A stretch of 64,000 bases of DNA from Vulcanimicrobium winogradskyi. Its GTDB lineage: Bacteria > Vulcanimicrobiota > Vulcanimicrobiia > Vulcanimicrobiales > Vulcanimicrobiaceae. The notes under the pieces are model-generated. The model was not told the origin of the DNA. It made no database searches and saw only the letters and a program-made list of their open reading frames with translations. Shown here in pieces: positions 24,647 to 33,087 of this stretch (its first letter is position 1; each line of letters begins with the position of its first letter). The stretch is taken from assembly GCA_003134965.1 (NCBI GenBank), contig PLDA01000007.1:186001-250000 (forward strand), given 5' to 3'. Made by a program: the position numbers and the translations under genes.

Positions 24647-25148
24647 CGGCCCGGCTGAGCTCCACCGGGCGCATTTCGACGACTTCGAAGGCGACCAGCG
24701 GTTTGCGGCAGCGCGCGCAGACGAGGTTCGGTGAGGGCTTCTTCTTGCGCAGCAGTTCCATCGTACATTTTTCGCAGCGGACGATGTAGCGCTTCGTCGA
24801 CTCGTTGAGCGGCGTCGCGCGGCCGAGGTCGTGGTAGATCGAGCGCAAGCCGAGCTCGCGCATCTTCTTCTTGAACGTCGGCGTGTGGCCGGGGCTCTGC
24901 TTGCGTGCGTGCAGCCAGGCGTGGATCATCTCGTGCAGCAGCGTTTCGCGCAGCTCGTCCAGCTTACCGACCAGGTGCTTCGGCGAGAGCTCGATCACGG
25001 GCGGTTTGTAGGTGATGCGGCCCGCCGAATTCGAGAACCGCGCGTTGTACGCGATGCGGTACGACGGGATCTCACCCGCGAAATACATCCAGTTGTACTG
25101 CGCGAAGAGCAGCTGCAGCTCGGCAACGTCAGGCAGACCGGGGAGCAC
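24630..25148 (-). CDS. SprT-like zinc metalloprotease
   Basis: A 172-residue SprT/Spartan-type protein. The zinc protease motif HEMIH is at 72-76, with a third ligand probably His88 in PGHTPTF. A C-terminal zinc ribbon is formed by Cys125, Cys128, Cys144 and Cys147. Eukaryotic Spartan degrades DNA-protein crosslinks; bacterial SprT proteins are little studied. The gene is alone on this strand and overlaps the 3' end of the DsrE-like gene. The start is probable, as the family helix ELQLLFAQYNW begins at residue 10. Confidence 0.88.
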   Translation of the reverse strand: MLPGLPDVAELQLLFAQYNWMYFAGEIPSYRIAYNARFSNSAGRITYKPPVIELSPKHLVGKLDELRETLLHEMIHAWLHARKQSPGHTPTFKKKMRELGLRSIYHDLGRATPLNESTKRYIVRCEKCTMELLRKKKPSPNLVCARCRKPLVAFEVVEMRPVELSRAARGRR

Positions 25149-25174
25149 ATCGGGTCTTTCGCCAAGAGGGCCAC

Positions 25175-25882
25175 GTGGGACTTCCGGCGCGCATCGCGCT
25201 TCCGATCCTCGCCGTCTTCGCGGTCGTCTTCCTCGGGATTCTCGGCTGGTTTCTGCGGATCGGCTTCAGCACGACCGGTTCGGCGTTCGGACCAGGCAGC
25301 GTTTCGGAGCAGGGCGACGCGCGCATCCAGGCGACGCCGGCGCCGATCGCGACCGATCCGCCGGGGACGTTCACCGTGCCCCAGACGGGCAGTGGACCGA
25401 TCACGAGCGGGTCGAACGCGCTGCCGGGCGCGGGCGTCGGCGGTGGAACGCCGGCCGGTCCGCCGGGTCCGGTGATGCAGGAGCTGTCGCAGTTGCGCGC
25501 GCGCCTCGCTCGCAACCCGAACGATCTGGCGGCCCTGGTGCAGCTCGCCAACATGGAGTACGACGCGCAGAAGTTCGACAAGGCGGCAGAGTTCTACGCT
25601 CGCGCGCTCGCCCTGGACCCGGCGAACCCCGACGTCCGTACCGATTACGCGACCGCGCTTCACCGCGGCGGCCGCGACCTCGACGCGCTCAAGCAGCTCG
25701 ACCTCGTGCTGCGCCAGCGGCCCGAGTTCCACGCCGCACTGTTCAACCGCGGCGTCGTTCTGCGCGCGATCGGGCGGCGTACCGACGCGATCGCCGATTT
25801 CAAGAAATACCTCACCGTCGCCGGATCCGACGACCCGCGCGTGGCTGAGGCACGCGCCGCGCTCGAACAGTTAGGACCATGA
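25175..25882 (+). CDS. Membrane-anchored TPR protein
   Basis: A 235-residue protein with one transmembrane helix (about 8-28) and a Gly/Pro/Thr-rich linker to about 105. From 110 there are three tetratricopeptide repeats: LAALVQLANMEYDAQKF, ADPANPD-type loops with RTDYATALHRGGRDLDA and FHAALFNRGVVLRAIGR. The layout matches CcmI/CycH-like or general TPR scaffold proteins, which hold protein complexes at the membrane. It starts with GTG and overlaps the aminopeptidase gene by ATGA. No cytochrome maturation genes are near, so the specific role is open. Confidence 0.82.
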   Translation: MGLPARIALPILAVFAVVFLGILGWFLRIGFSTTGSAFGPGSVSEQGDARIQATPAPIATDPPGTFTVPQTGSGPITSGSNALPGAGVGGGTPAGPPGPVMQELSQLRARLARNPNDLAALVQLANMEYDAQKFDKAAEFYARALALDPANPDVRTDYATALHRGGRDLDALKQLDLVLRQRPEFHAALFNRGVVLRAIGRRTDAIADFKKYLTVAGSDDPRVAEARAALEQLGP

Positions 25883-26736
25883 CCGCACCTCGATCTTGGG
25901 CGCCCCGTCTCTACATCTCGGCCGATATGGAGGGCACCGCTGCGGTCTGCGCGTGGACGCAAGTCGATCCGGCGAATACGACCGAGTATCCGTACTACCG
26001 GCGCCTGATGTCGCAAGAGGTTCGCGCGGCGATCGACGGCGCGCGCGAAGCCGGCGCCGGCGACGTACTGGTCAACGACTCGCACTCCTCGATGCGGAAC
26101 GTGCTCTGGGACGAGCTGCCCCACGACGTGCGCATGATCTACGGAAACCGGAAGCCGTTCTCGATGGCGGAGGGGATCGACGGATCGTTCGACGCCGCGT
26201 TCTTCACCGGCTACCACGGTGCGGTCGGCACGCAGGACGCGACGCTCGACCACACCTACACCAGCGAGACGCTGCGCGAGACGCGCGTCAACGGCCACGC
26301 CTGCAGCGAGGCGATGCTGAACGCGGCGATGCTCGGGCTCTCCGGCGTCCCGGTCGTGCTGATCACCGGCGACCGCGCCTGCATCGATCAGACCAAGGCC
26401 GTCATGCCGTGGATCACCGGCGTCGTCGTCAAGGACTCGATCGGGCGGTTCTCGACGAACTCGCTCTCGCCGGCGCGCGCGCGCGAACTGATCCGGGCCG
26501 GCGCGAAAACGGCGATCGGCCGCATCGCCGAGGCGAAGCCGTTCACGTTCGAGCCGCCGGTCGCGCTCGACCTCGACTTCGTCTGGACGCACAACGCCGA
26601 TTTCGTCGAACTCATGCCGGGGTTCGAGCGGACCGGCCCACGCAGCGTTCGCTTCGTTCACGACGACTACCGGGTGGTCTTCAAAGCGTACATCGCAGCG
26701 TTCCGGCTCGGCGCCGCCGCGAACGCGCCCGTTTAG
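25879..26736 (+). CDS. M55 family D-aminopeptidase (DppA-like)
   Basis: A 285-residue zinc peptidase of family M55, whose known member DppA hydrolyses D-Ala-containing peptides from peptidoglycan. The key segments are present: SADMEGTA with Asp16 and Glu18, LVNDSHSSMRN near 57 and FFTGYHGAVGT near 105, with NGHACSEAMLNA supplying the typical Asn/Glu region. It is cytoplasmic, with no signal peptide. Its ATG overlaps the TPR gene stop, and pheA follows five bases after its stop. A role in D-amino-acid peptide turnover is likely from the family alone. Confidence 0.92.
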   Translation: MTAPRSWAPRLYISADMEGTAAVCAWTQVDPANTTEYPYYRRLMSQEVRAAIDGAREAGAGDVLVNDSHSSMRNVLWDELPHDVRMIYGNRKPFSMAEGIDGSFDAAFFTGYHGAVGTQDATLDHTYTSETLRETRVNGHACSEAMLNAAMLGLSGVPVVLITGDRACIDQTKAVMPWITGVVVKDSIGRFSTNSLSPARARELIRAGAKTAIGRIAEAKPFTFEPPVALDLDFVWTHNADFVELMPGFERTGPRSVRFVHDDYRVVFKAYIAAFRLGAAANAPV

Positions 26737-26740
26737 CGCC

Positions 26741-27529
26741 GTGGCGACCGTCGCGTACCAGGGGCATCCGGGCGCCTTCAGCGACGTCGCAGCGCGCGAG
26801 CTCGTGCCCGGGGCGGAGTCGCGCGGCTACCCGTCGTTCGACGCGACCGCCGAGGCGCTCGCCACCGGCGAGGTCGACTACGCGGTGCTGCCGGTGGAGA
26901 ACGCGATCGCCGGGCCCGTACCGCGCAACTACGAGCTGCTGTGGGAACATTCGACGCTGCGGATTCGCGGCGAGACGATGCTGGCAATCGAGCTGTGCCT
27001 GATCGGGACCGCCGGCGCGAGCCTGGAACGCGTTGAGGAGGTGCGCTCGCACCCGGTGGCGCTGGAACAAGTGCACCGTCTGATCGCAGCCCGCGGGTGG
27101 CGCCGTTCGACGGCGAGCGATACCGCCGGCGCGGTGCGCGAGATCGTCGCGCACGGCGACGACACGCTGGCGGCGATCGGTCCGGCCCTCGCCGCCGAGC
27201 TTCACGGTGGGACGATCCTCGCGCGCGGCGTGCAGGACGAGAGCGAGAACTACACGCGCTTCTTCCTGCTCGCACGCAATGACGCAGCGTCTGCGGGTGA
27301 CCGGGCGTGCGTCGGGATCTCGGTCGAGGACCGGCCGGGCTCGCTGCGCGACGCGCTCAGCGCGTTCGCCGACCGCGCGATCGACCTGCGGTTCCTGATC
27401 GCCCGGCCGGATCGCCGCGTCCCGTTCCGGTACCGCTTCTTCGTCGAGCTCACCAACGCCGACGACGCGCGCCTGGCCGCGGCCCTCGCCGAGATCGGCG
27501 GCGAGCAGCGCATCCTCGGCCGGTACTAG
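26741..27529 (+). CDS. pheA: Prephenate dehydratase
   Basis: Converts prephenate to phenylpyruvate in phenylalanine synthesis. The 262-residue chain is a stand-alone enzyme without a chorismate mutase domain. The catalytic domain shows VAYQGHPGAFSD, LPVENAIAGPV and the TRF motif in ENYTRFFLL. A C-terminal ACT domain (about 188-262, VGISVEDRPGSLRDAL) should bind phenylalanine and mediate feedback. The usual GALV/ESRP pattern is represented by ISVEDRPGSL. It starts with GTG right after the M55 gene. Confidence 0.94.
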   Translation: MATVAYQGHPGAFSDVAARELVPGAESRGYPSFDATAEALATGEVDYAVLPVENAIAGPVPRNYELLWEHSTLRIRGETMLAIELCLIGTAGASLERVEEVRSHPVALEQVHRLIAARGWRRSTASDTAGAVREIVAHGDDTLAAIGPALAAELHGGTILARGVQDESENYTRFFLLARNDAASAGDRACVGISVEDRPGSLRDALSAFADRAIDLRFLIARPDRRVPFRYRFFVELTNADDARLAAALAEIGGEQRILGRY

Positions 27530-27536
27530 ACCGCCG

Positions 27537-28430
27537 TCACACCGGACTGAGCGCCGCCGCCAAACCGCTCAGATCCTGAAGGTTCGGCAGTGAGGGTGCC
27601 CGCACCGTGCACGACGCCGCATGGTGCGGCAGCGCTTCCCGCGCAAACGTTGCACGAACGCGCTCGATCCACGGCTCGCCGAGATACGCTGCGAGGCTGC
27701 CCAGAACGATGACGTCGAGCACGAGGAGGTCGGCCAGCAGCGCGGACGCCGCGCCCACAGCGCCCGCGTTGTCGTCGATCGCGCGGCGAGCGACCGGATC
27801 GCCTGCGGCGGCGCGGGCGGCGACCTCCGCGCCGGACGTCGCGTCGTACGAAGGGTCATAGAGGCGCGCGATCTTCGGCAGCGCGCTCGCCGCGCCGTAC
27901 GACTCGAACGAACCCGGCTTGCCGAAGACGTCCGGGCCATCGTCGCGATAGCGCACGTGGCCGATCTCCGGCGAGTATCCGCGCGAACCGTAGCGCGCTC
28001 GTCCATCGATGACGATCCCGGCGCCGAAGCCGGTACCGCACGTGAGGTAGGCGAGGCCCTTCGCGCCGCGGTCCGCACCCCAGAAGACTTCGGCCAGCGC
28101 GCAGGCGGCTGCATCGTGATGCACGACGACCGGCCGCGCGAACGCTTCACGCAGCCGCGTCGCGAGCGGAAAGCCGTGCATCCCCGGCAGATGCGGCGGC
28201 GCGATCACCGTTCCGGTGCGCGCATCCATCGGCCCGCCGATCGCAACGCCGATCACCGACGCCTGCGTGGCCACATCGCCGATCGTGGTGACGATCGCCG
28301 CGAACAGCGCTTCGCCGTCGTTTGCCTGCGTCGGCCAACTCCGGCGCGCGAGAATTTCGCCGTCAGCCGTGCCGAACACCACGCTGGTCGTCGTGCCTCC
28401 CACATTCACGCCGGCAAGCGCGCCGGTCAT
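27537..28430 (-). CDS. ROK family sugar kinase-like protein
   Basis: A 297-residue ROK protein. The ATP phosphate loop is GVNVGGTTTSVV near 7-18, the DGKPI-like catalytic Asp is in VVHHDAAACALAE (His-Asp) and GTGFGAGIV follows. The Glu-Gly-His of the family is kept in SPEIGHVRY, but the CxCGxxGCxE zinc loop that usually follows is replaced by GKPGSFES, so it probably lacks structural zinc. The substrate is unknown; glucokinase activity is possible. It overlaps the acyl-CoA ligase stop (ATGA), an odd partner in an aromatic-acid-type operon. Confidence 0.83.
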   Translation of the reverse strand: MTGALAGVNVGGTTTSVVFGTADGEILARRSWPTQANDGEALFAAIVTTIGDVATQASVIGVAIGGPMDARTGTVIAPPHLPGMHGFPLATRLREAFARPVVVHHDAAACALAEVFWGADRGAKGLAYLTCGTGFGAGIVIDGRARYGSRGYSPEIGHVRYRDDGPDVFGKPGSFESYGAASALPKIARLYDPSYDATSGAEVAARAAAGDPVARRAIDDNAGAVGAASALLADLLVLDVIVLGSLAAYLGEPWIERVRATFAREALPHHAASCTVRAPSLPNLQDLSGLAAALSPV

Positions 28431-30136
28431 AGGACGATTACCTCGGCGTCCGGTTCGCTCGCATGGATGCGTGCGACCAGCGCGGCGCGTTCGTGCCGCG
28501 CGGGTTCTCGCGCCAGGATGAGCGCGCGGCGTGCGCGCTCAGACGAACCTTTGCCGGCCGTTGCGCGTCGCATCGCGTCGGTGATTTGCGCTCGCAGCAC
28601 GTCGCGATCGAGCAGCGATCCGTCGGCGGTCGGCCACACCAGCAGCCCGATCTCGTCGCGGCCTTCGCCGGACACGAGGACGTCCGCAACGTCGCTGCAC
28701 TCGGTCAGAAACCGCGCGCGCAGCGTCGCCCCGCGCACCCACGCGCCCGAGCTCAGCTTGAAGCGCTCGTCCGTACGCGCGGCGAACTCGAGGCCGCGCT
28801 GCGGCGCGCCCGTATCGATCGGACGAACGAGGTCGCCGGTGCGATAGAACCCCTCATCGTCGAACGCCGCCGCGGTCAGATCCGGGCGCCACCAATAGCC
28901 GTTCGTCACCTGCGGACCTCGGACGCGCGCCTCGTACGCATCACCGCTCGGTACGAGTTTGAGCTCCACTCCGGCGAGCGGCGCGCCGATCGCATCATAT
29001 TTCGCGTCGACACCGTCGGTCAGCGTCGCCGCCGCTGCGGTTTCGGTCGCTCCCCAGCCGCCCGCCAGCGGCACGTGGATCGCCCGCAACGCGTCGCCGG
29101 TCGCGGGCGCGAGCGTCGCTCCGTACCAGCAGGCGAGGTCCAGCCGTGAGAGCCACCGGCGTCGCAACGGGTCGTCGCCGCGCAAACGCTCGGCCCACGC
29201 CGTCCAGCCGAGCGGCACGTCGAAGGCGAGCGTCGGCGGAATCTCCGCGCGCAGTCGCGCCGTTCGCTCGAACCGTGCGGGCGTCGGATCTCCGTCGTCG
29301 ACATACAGTGTCCCGGCGTGGCGCAGAACGATCCCCAGCACCATGTTGCCGCCGAGGCCGCGGCTCCACGGCAGCCAGTCGACGACGACCGGCGGGTGCC
29401 CGTCGAGAAACGGCCACGCCTGCGCGACGCCCTGCAGCATCGCACAGATCATCCCGTGCGTCGTGACGACCGGTTTCAGCTCGCCGCTCGCACCGGGCGC
29501 GAGCATGATCTTCGCCACCGTCTCCGCGCCGACCGCGACCTCCGATTCCGCCGGCGGGGCGTGCGCGAGGAGGTTCGCGTAGTCGAAGGCGCGGACGCCG
29601 TGCGACGGTTCGGTCACGGTAACGTACGCCGCGTCCGGCGCCGCGGCGCGCGCCGCAGCCGCGTACGCCGCGCCGTCGCGGGCGAACACGACGCCGGGTT
29701 GCACGCTCTCCGCGATCGCCCGCAGGCGCGCGAAACCGTCGCGCGCGGCGAGTCCCACCGTCGCCGCTACCGGTACGACCGGTATCCCCGCCCGCAGCGC
29801 GCCGAACGTCACCAGCGCGTGATCGATGCCGTTCCCGCTCAGGATCATCACGGGACGCTGCGCCGAGGCGCCCAGCGCGCGCAGTCCCGCCCCGACGCGG
29901 TGCGAGCGATCCGCGACGGTTGCGTACGAGGCTTGATGCCAGACGTCGCGCCCGTCGCGCTCGATCAGGAAGGCCCGCGTCGGGGCGCGCCGAGCGGCAT
30001 CATCGAGCAGCGTGAGGAGCGTCGCCGCGTGCTCGCCGAGCGGCCCGCCGCGCAGGCGCAGCGTACCGTCGCGATCGCGTTCGACCTCAGTCAGGTTCCG
30101 GCGCCCTCCAGTACGGTGCCTTTGATGCGATAGCAT
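28427..30136 (-). CDS. Acyl-CoA synthetase, feruloyl-CoA synthase-like
   Basis: An AMP-forming ligase of about 555-570 residues. Motifs of the adenylate-forming family can be followed: LAPGASGELKPVVTTHGM (a degenerate phosphate loop, lacking the usual TSGTTG), GGWGATETAAAA, GFYRTGDLV and the hinge before RFKLSSGAWV. This layout is closest to feruloyl-CoA synthases. The start is uncertain. The only ATG nearby is at 30136, without a ribosome site; a CTG at 30094 overlaps the thioesterase stop as CTGA and has GGAGG ten bases upstream, so it may be the true start. It lies between a hotdog thioesterase and a ROK gene. Confidence 0.82.
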   Translation of the reverse strand: MLSHQRHRTGGRRNLTEVERDRDGTLRLRGGPLGEHAATLLTLLDDAARRAPTRAFLIERDGRDVWHQASYATVADRSHRVGAGLRALGASAQRPVMILSGNGIDHALVTFGALRAGIPVVPVAATVGLAARDGFARLRAIAESVQPGVVFARDGAAYAAAARAAAPDAAYVTVTEPSHGVRAFDYANLLAHAPPAESEVAVGAETVAKIMLAPGASGELKPVVTTHGMICAMLQGVAQAWPFLDGHPPVVVDWLPWSRGLGGNMVLGIVLRHAGTLYVDDGDPTPARFERTARLRAEIPPTLAFDVPLGWTAWAERLRGDDPLRRRWLSRLDLACWYGATLAPATGDALRAIHVPLAGGWGATETAAAATLTDGVDAKYDAIGAPLAGVELKLVPSGDAYEARVRGPQVTNGYWWRPDLTAAAFDDEGFYRTGDLVRPIDTGAPQRGLEFAARTDERFKLSSGAWVRGATLRARFLTECSDVADVLVSGEGRDEIGLLVWPTADGSLLDRDVLRAQITDAMRRATAGKGSSERARRALILAREPARHERAALVARIHASEPDAEVIVL

Positions 30137-30540
30137 ACGCCGCGGAACAGCGCGACGAGCTCGCCGTCCCCGCGCGTGACCGTGATGTCGTACACGCCGG
30201 TACGGCCTTTCGACGAACGCTCCTGCGCCTCGGCAATCAGCACGTCGCCCAGCCGCGCGGCGTTGATGTACGAGATCGAGGCTTGGAGCGCCACGTTCGG
30301 CTCGTTGCGCGAGTTGCACGCGAACGCGAACGCGGAGTCGGCCAGGGTGAACGTCACGCCGCCGTGCGCGATCGCATGGCCGTTGACCATCGTCTCGGTG
30401 ATGCGCAGCGAGACGCGCGCCCAGCCCGGACGCGCGCCCTCGAGCGCGATGCCGAGCGACCGGGACGCCGCGTCGCGGGACAGCAGCGCCTGGGCACACG
30501 CCTGTGCGAGCGCGTCGCCGCTCAGCTCGACCGCGCTCAC
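30091..30540 (-). CDS. PaaI-like hotdog thioesterase
   Basis: A 149-residue hotdog-fold acyl-CoA thioesterase. The catalytic region reads NGHAIAHGGVTFTLADSAFAFACN, with the HGG(V) motif and Asp near 68 as in PaaI, which hydrolyses phenylacetyl-type CoA esters that have stalled in the phenylacetate pathway. Hydroxylated-aromatic CoA is the usual substrate class. The GTG start overlaps paaN (GTGA), and its stop overlaps the ligase start region, so all three are translated together. Cytoplasmic, with no signal sequence. Confidence 0.88.
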   Translation of the reverse strand: MSAVELSGDALAQACAQALLSRDAASRSLGIALEGARPGWARVSLRITETMVNGHAIAHGGVTFTLADSAFAFACNSRNEPNVALQASISYINAARLGDVLIAEAQERSSKGRTGVYDITVTRGDGELVALFRGVCYRIKGTVLEGAGT

Positions 30541-32216
30541 GCGACCGGCGTGCGGGTTTCGACGATGCGGAAGCGGTTCGCGACGAACGCGGCGTCGGTC
30601 AGCGACGCGTTGCCGGCCGGGTTCCCGCCGGTCACGTGGTAGTCGCTGAACGCGGCCGACTGATTCACGAGCAGCGACCCGGTCAGGTTCACCGCGAGGT
30701 TCACCTTGCCGTCGCGCGCCCAGCGCTCGGCCTTCGCGAGCACGTCCTCGCTGGTCGAGTAGACGATCGCGGTGATCGCACCGCGACGCTGCGCTTCAGA
30801 GGTCGCCAGCCGCAGCGACTCGTCGGTATCGGCGGTGCGCACGACGAACGCGATCGGGCCGAATGCCTCGCGGTCGTACCGTTCGCGGTCCGCGGCGTCC
30901 ACCACCGCGACCAGCGGCGAGCGGACGCGCGCATCCGGGAATTCCGGGTTCGTCAGCGGCGCGCTCGCGCGCACCACGCCCGGCTTCGCGTTCTCCTCGT
31001 CGATGCGGCGCAGGGTTCCGTCGGTCGCGATCGCGCCGAGCACGCCGGCGGCACGTTCGGGGTCGCCGAGCAGTCCGTCGATCCCTTTGACGAGCGCCGC
31101 GACCACCTCGTCGAACGTCAGCCGCTCGTCACCGGCCGTGATCCCGTCCTGGGGCACGAAGAGGTTCTGCGGTGTCGTGCACATCTGGCCGGAGTACAAC
31201 GAGAGCGACATCGCGAGGTTGCGGATCATCCCTTTCACATCGCCGGTCGAGTCGATCACGACGCTGTTGACGCCGGCCTTCTCGGTGTAGACCAGAGCGC
31301 GCGAATTCTGCTCGATCCAGTCGCCGAACTCGGTCGAGCCGGTGTAGTCGATCAGCGCGATCTCCGGCCGCTGCGCGAGCACCTTCGCGAGCGGCTTCTC
31401 GGCGGTGTCGACCGCGAGCTGCACGATCTTCGGGTCGAAACCGGACTCGCGCAGCACGCCCTGGAGGATCTCGACGGTGATCGCGAGCGGCAGCACCGCC
31501 TGCGGGTGCGGCTTCACGATCACGGCGTTGCCGGTGACGAGGCTGGCGAAAATCCCCGGATACGCGTTCCACGTCGGGAACGTCGAGCAGCCGATGGTGA
31601 GGTCGATCCCGCGCGGCACGATCGCGTACGTCTTCTTGACGCGCAGCGGTTCGGGCTTCGCCGGCTTCTCCCACACGACGCTCGCGGGCACGCGCGACAT
31701 CTCGTCGTACGCGTACGCGACCGCTTCGAGCGCGCGATCCTGCGCGTGCGGGCCACCCGCCTGGAACGCCATCACGAAAGCCTGGCCGGTGGTGTGCATC
31801 ACGGCGTGACCGATTTCGAACGAACGCGCATTGAGCCGGGCGAGCGCTTCGAGTGCGACGCCGGTGCGGGTCTCGACGGACGCGGCGCCCCACGCTTCGC
31901 CGGCGGTTCGCGCCGCCGCCAGCAGCGCGTCGACGTCGGCCGCAGGATAGCGAACGCCCAGCGCGATGCCGTAAGGCGAACGTTCGCTGGCGGCCGCTTC
32001 ACCGCTCGACGGCTGCTCGAGCGCGAACGGCTTGGCGAGGCGCGCGTCGAACGCGGCCTTTCCGTCAGCGGCTGCGGTCTCGCCGTAGATTCTGCCGCTC
32101 GGACTCTCGGGAAACGCGCTGTAGTACGCGCGCGTGCGAATCGCCTCACGGGCCTTGTCGAGCTTCTCGCGATGGCGCTCGAACAGATCGGCGCCGGCGG
32201 CCAGGGTCGTGGTCAT
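30537..32216 (-). CDS. paaN: PaaN-type aldehyde dehydrogenase
   Basis: A 559-residue aldehyde dehydrogenase matching the PaaN group of phenylacetate degradation (also related to the PaaZ dehydrogenase domain). Conserved parts are FPTWNAYPGIFASLVTGNAVIVKPHP for the cofactor site, DYTGSTEFG near 275, and the catalytic Cys in SGQMCTTPQN near 345. No hydratase domain is attached, unlike PaaZ. It leads the operon paaN-thioesterase-ligase-ROK. The ring-epoxidase genes paaABCDE are not in the window, so the physiological pathway is uncertain. Confidence 0.87.
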   Translation of the reverse strand: MTTTLAAGADLFERHREKLDKAREAIRTRAYYSAFPESPSGRIYGETAAADGKAAFDARLAKPFALEQPSSGEAAASERSPYGIALGVRYPAADVDALLAAARTAGEAWGAASVETRTGVALEALARLNARSFEIGHAVMHTTGQAFVMAFQAGGPHAQDRALEAVAYAYDEMSRVPASVVWEKPAKPEPLRVKKTYAIVPRGIDLTIGCSTFPTWNAYPGIFASLVTGNAVIVKPHPQAVLPLAITVEILQGVLRESGFDPKIVQLAVDTAEKPLAKVLAQRPEIALIDYTGSTEFGDWIEQNSRALVYTEKAGVNSVVIDSTGDVKGMIRNLAMSLSLYSGQMCTTPQNLFVPQDGITAGDERLTFDEVVAALVKGIDGLLGDPERAAGVLGAIATDGTLRRIDEENAKPGVVRASAPLTNPEFPDARVRSPLVAVVDAADRERYDREAFGPIAFVVRTADTDESLRLATSEAQRRGAITAIVYSTSEDVLAKAERWARDGKVNLAVNLTGSLLVNQSAAFSDYHVTGGNPAGNASLTDAAFVANRFRIVETRTPVA

Positions 32217-32346
32217 ACCGGCCGGTTCGGCGAGGGGTCCGCGCGCCCTCGGGACGGCCGCAAAGCGTCGACGAGAGCGACCGTGCGCCCGGCCGCGGGA
32301 TCCGCCGGGAAGCGTGCGACGTCCGGGCGCGGAACGTACCCGCCTC

Positions 32347-32625
32347 GTGAGGACGATCGTCGTGCTGAGTGGGATCGTGCAGGGTGTGGGTTTCCGCTAC
32401 ACCGTTCTCCGGATCGCCGCCCGGTACGACGTGGCGGGAACGGTGCGCAACGTGCGCGCCGGCGCGCGCGTCGAGATCGACGTGGAAGGCGAAGCCGGCG
32501 TCGTCGAAGCGTTCGTGGACGACGTCCTTGCGAACCCGCCGCCGGCCGCGCGCATCGATCGCGTCGAACGCCGCAACGCGGAGCCGCGCGGGATGCGCGG
32601 CTTCGCCGACGCACCGACGGCGTAA
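32347..32625 (+). CDS. acyP: Acylphosphatase
   Basis: A 92-residue enzyme hydrolysing acyl phosphates such as carbamoyl or acetyl phosphate. The signature is GIVQGVGFRYT with the catalytic Arg at FRY, and GTVRNVRAGARVEIDVEG containing the catalytic Asn (VRN). The length is typical. I chose the GTG at 32347, which puts the first beta strand RTIVVLSGIVQGV at the N-terminus. It lies in the gap after paaN and diverges from it. A membrane-protein gene follows 28 bases downstream. Confidence 0.93.
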   Translation: MRTIVVLSGIVQGVGFRYTVLRIAARYDVAGTVRNVRAGARVEIDVEGEAGVVEAFVDDVLANPPPAARIDRVERRNAEPRGMRGFADAPTA

Positions 32626-32653
32626 CTCCGCGCGATCGAGTGCGGTATTCGCG

Positions 32654-33082
32654 ATGGTGATCCTTCCGATCGCGTACGGGATAGCCGTCGCGGCCACACT
32701 GCTCCTGATCCGGCACGTCGCGCGGCGCTATCCGTCGGTCCCCAAGCGCATTCCGCTGCGCATCCGGATCGATGGGCGCCCCTCGAAGCGATCGGGTCCG
32801 AAGGCGGTGCTATGGCTTGCGCCCGGCATCCTCGTCGCGATCCTCGTCATCCTCGGCGTGGCGCTCCTGCTCGACCCGCCGGAGGAACGCCTCCACCTGC
32901 TGCTCGCACTCGCGTTCCTCACGATCGCCGAGGTCGCGTGGTTCGCCGGATGGATCATCGACCGGCAGATCGAGCTCGCGCGCAAGATCAGCTATCGCAT
33001 CGCGCCCGCCCGCACGTGGCGCGCGACGCTGCCGATCCTCATCACCGTCGCGGTCGTCTTGGTCCTCGCCGTTCGGCTCTGA
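32654..33082 (+). CDS. DUF1648-like membrane protein
   Basis: A 142-residue protein with about four helices: residues 2-18, 46-66, 75-95 and 120-140. The loop PSVPKRIPLRIRIDGRPSKRSGPK after helix 1 follows the DUF1648 pattern (proline-rich, ending in DGxP...K before a helix), found in SdpI-like immunity or signalling proteins. The function is unknown. A second protein with the same loop logic is encoded at 40440-40907. The gene ends five bases from the convergent di-iron protein gene. Confidence 0.65.
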   Translation: MVILPIAYGIAVAATLLLIRHVARRYPSVPKRIPLRIRIDGRPSKRSGPKAVLWLAPGILVAILVILGVALLLDPPEERLHLLLALAFLTIAEVAWFAGWIIDRQIELARKISYRIAPARTWRATLPILITVAVVLVLAVRL

Positions 33083-33087
33083 GCCCT

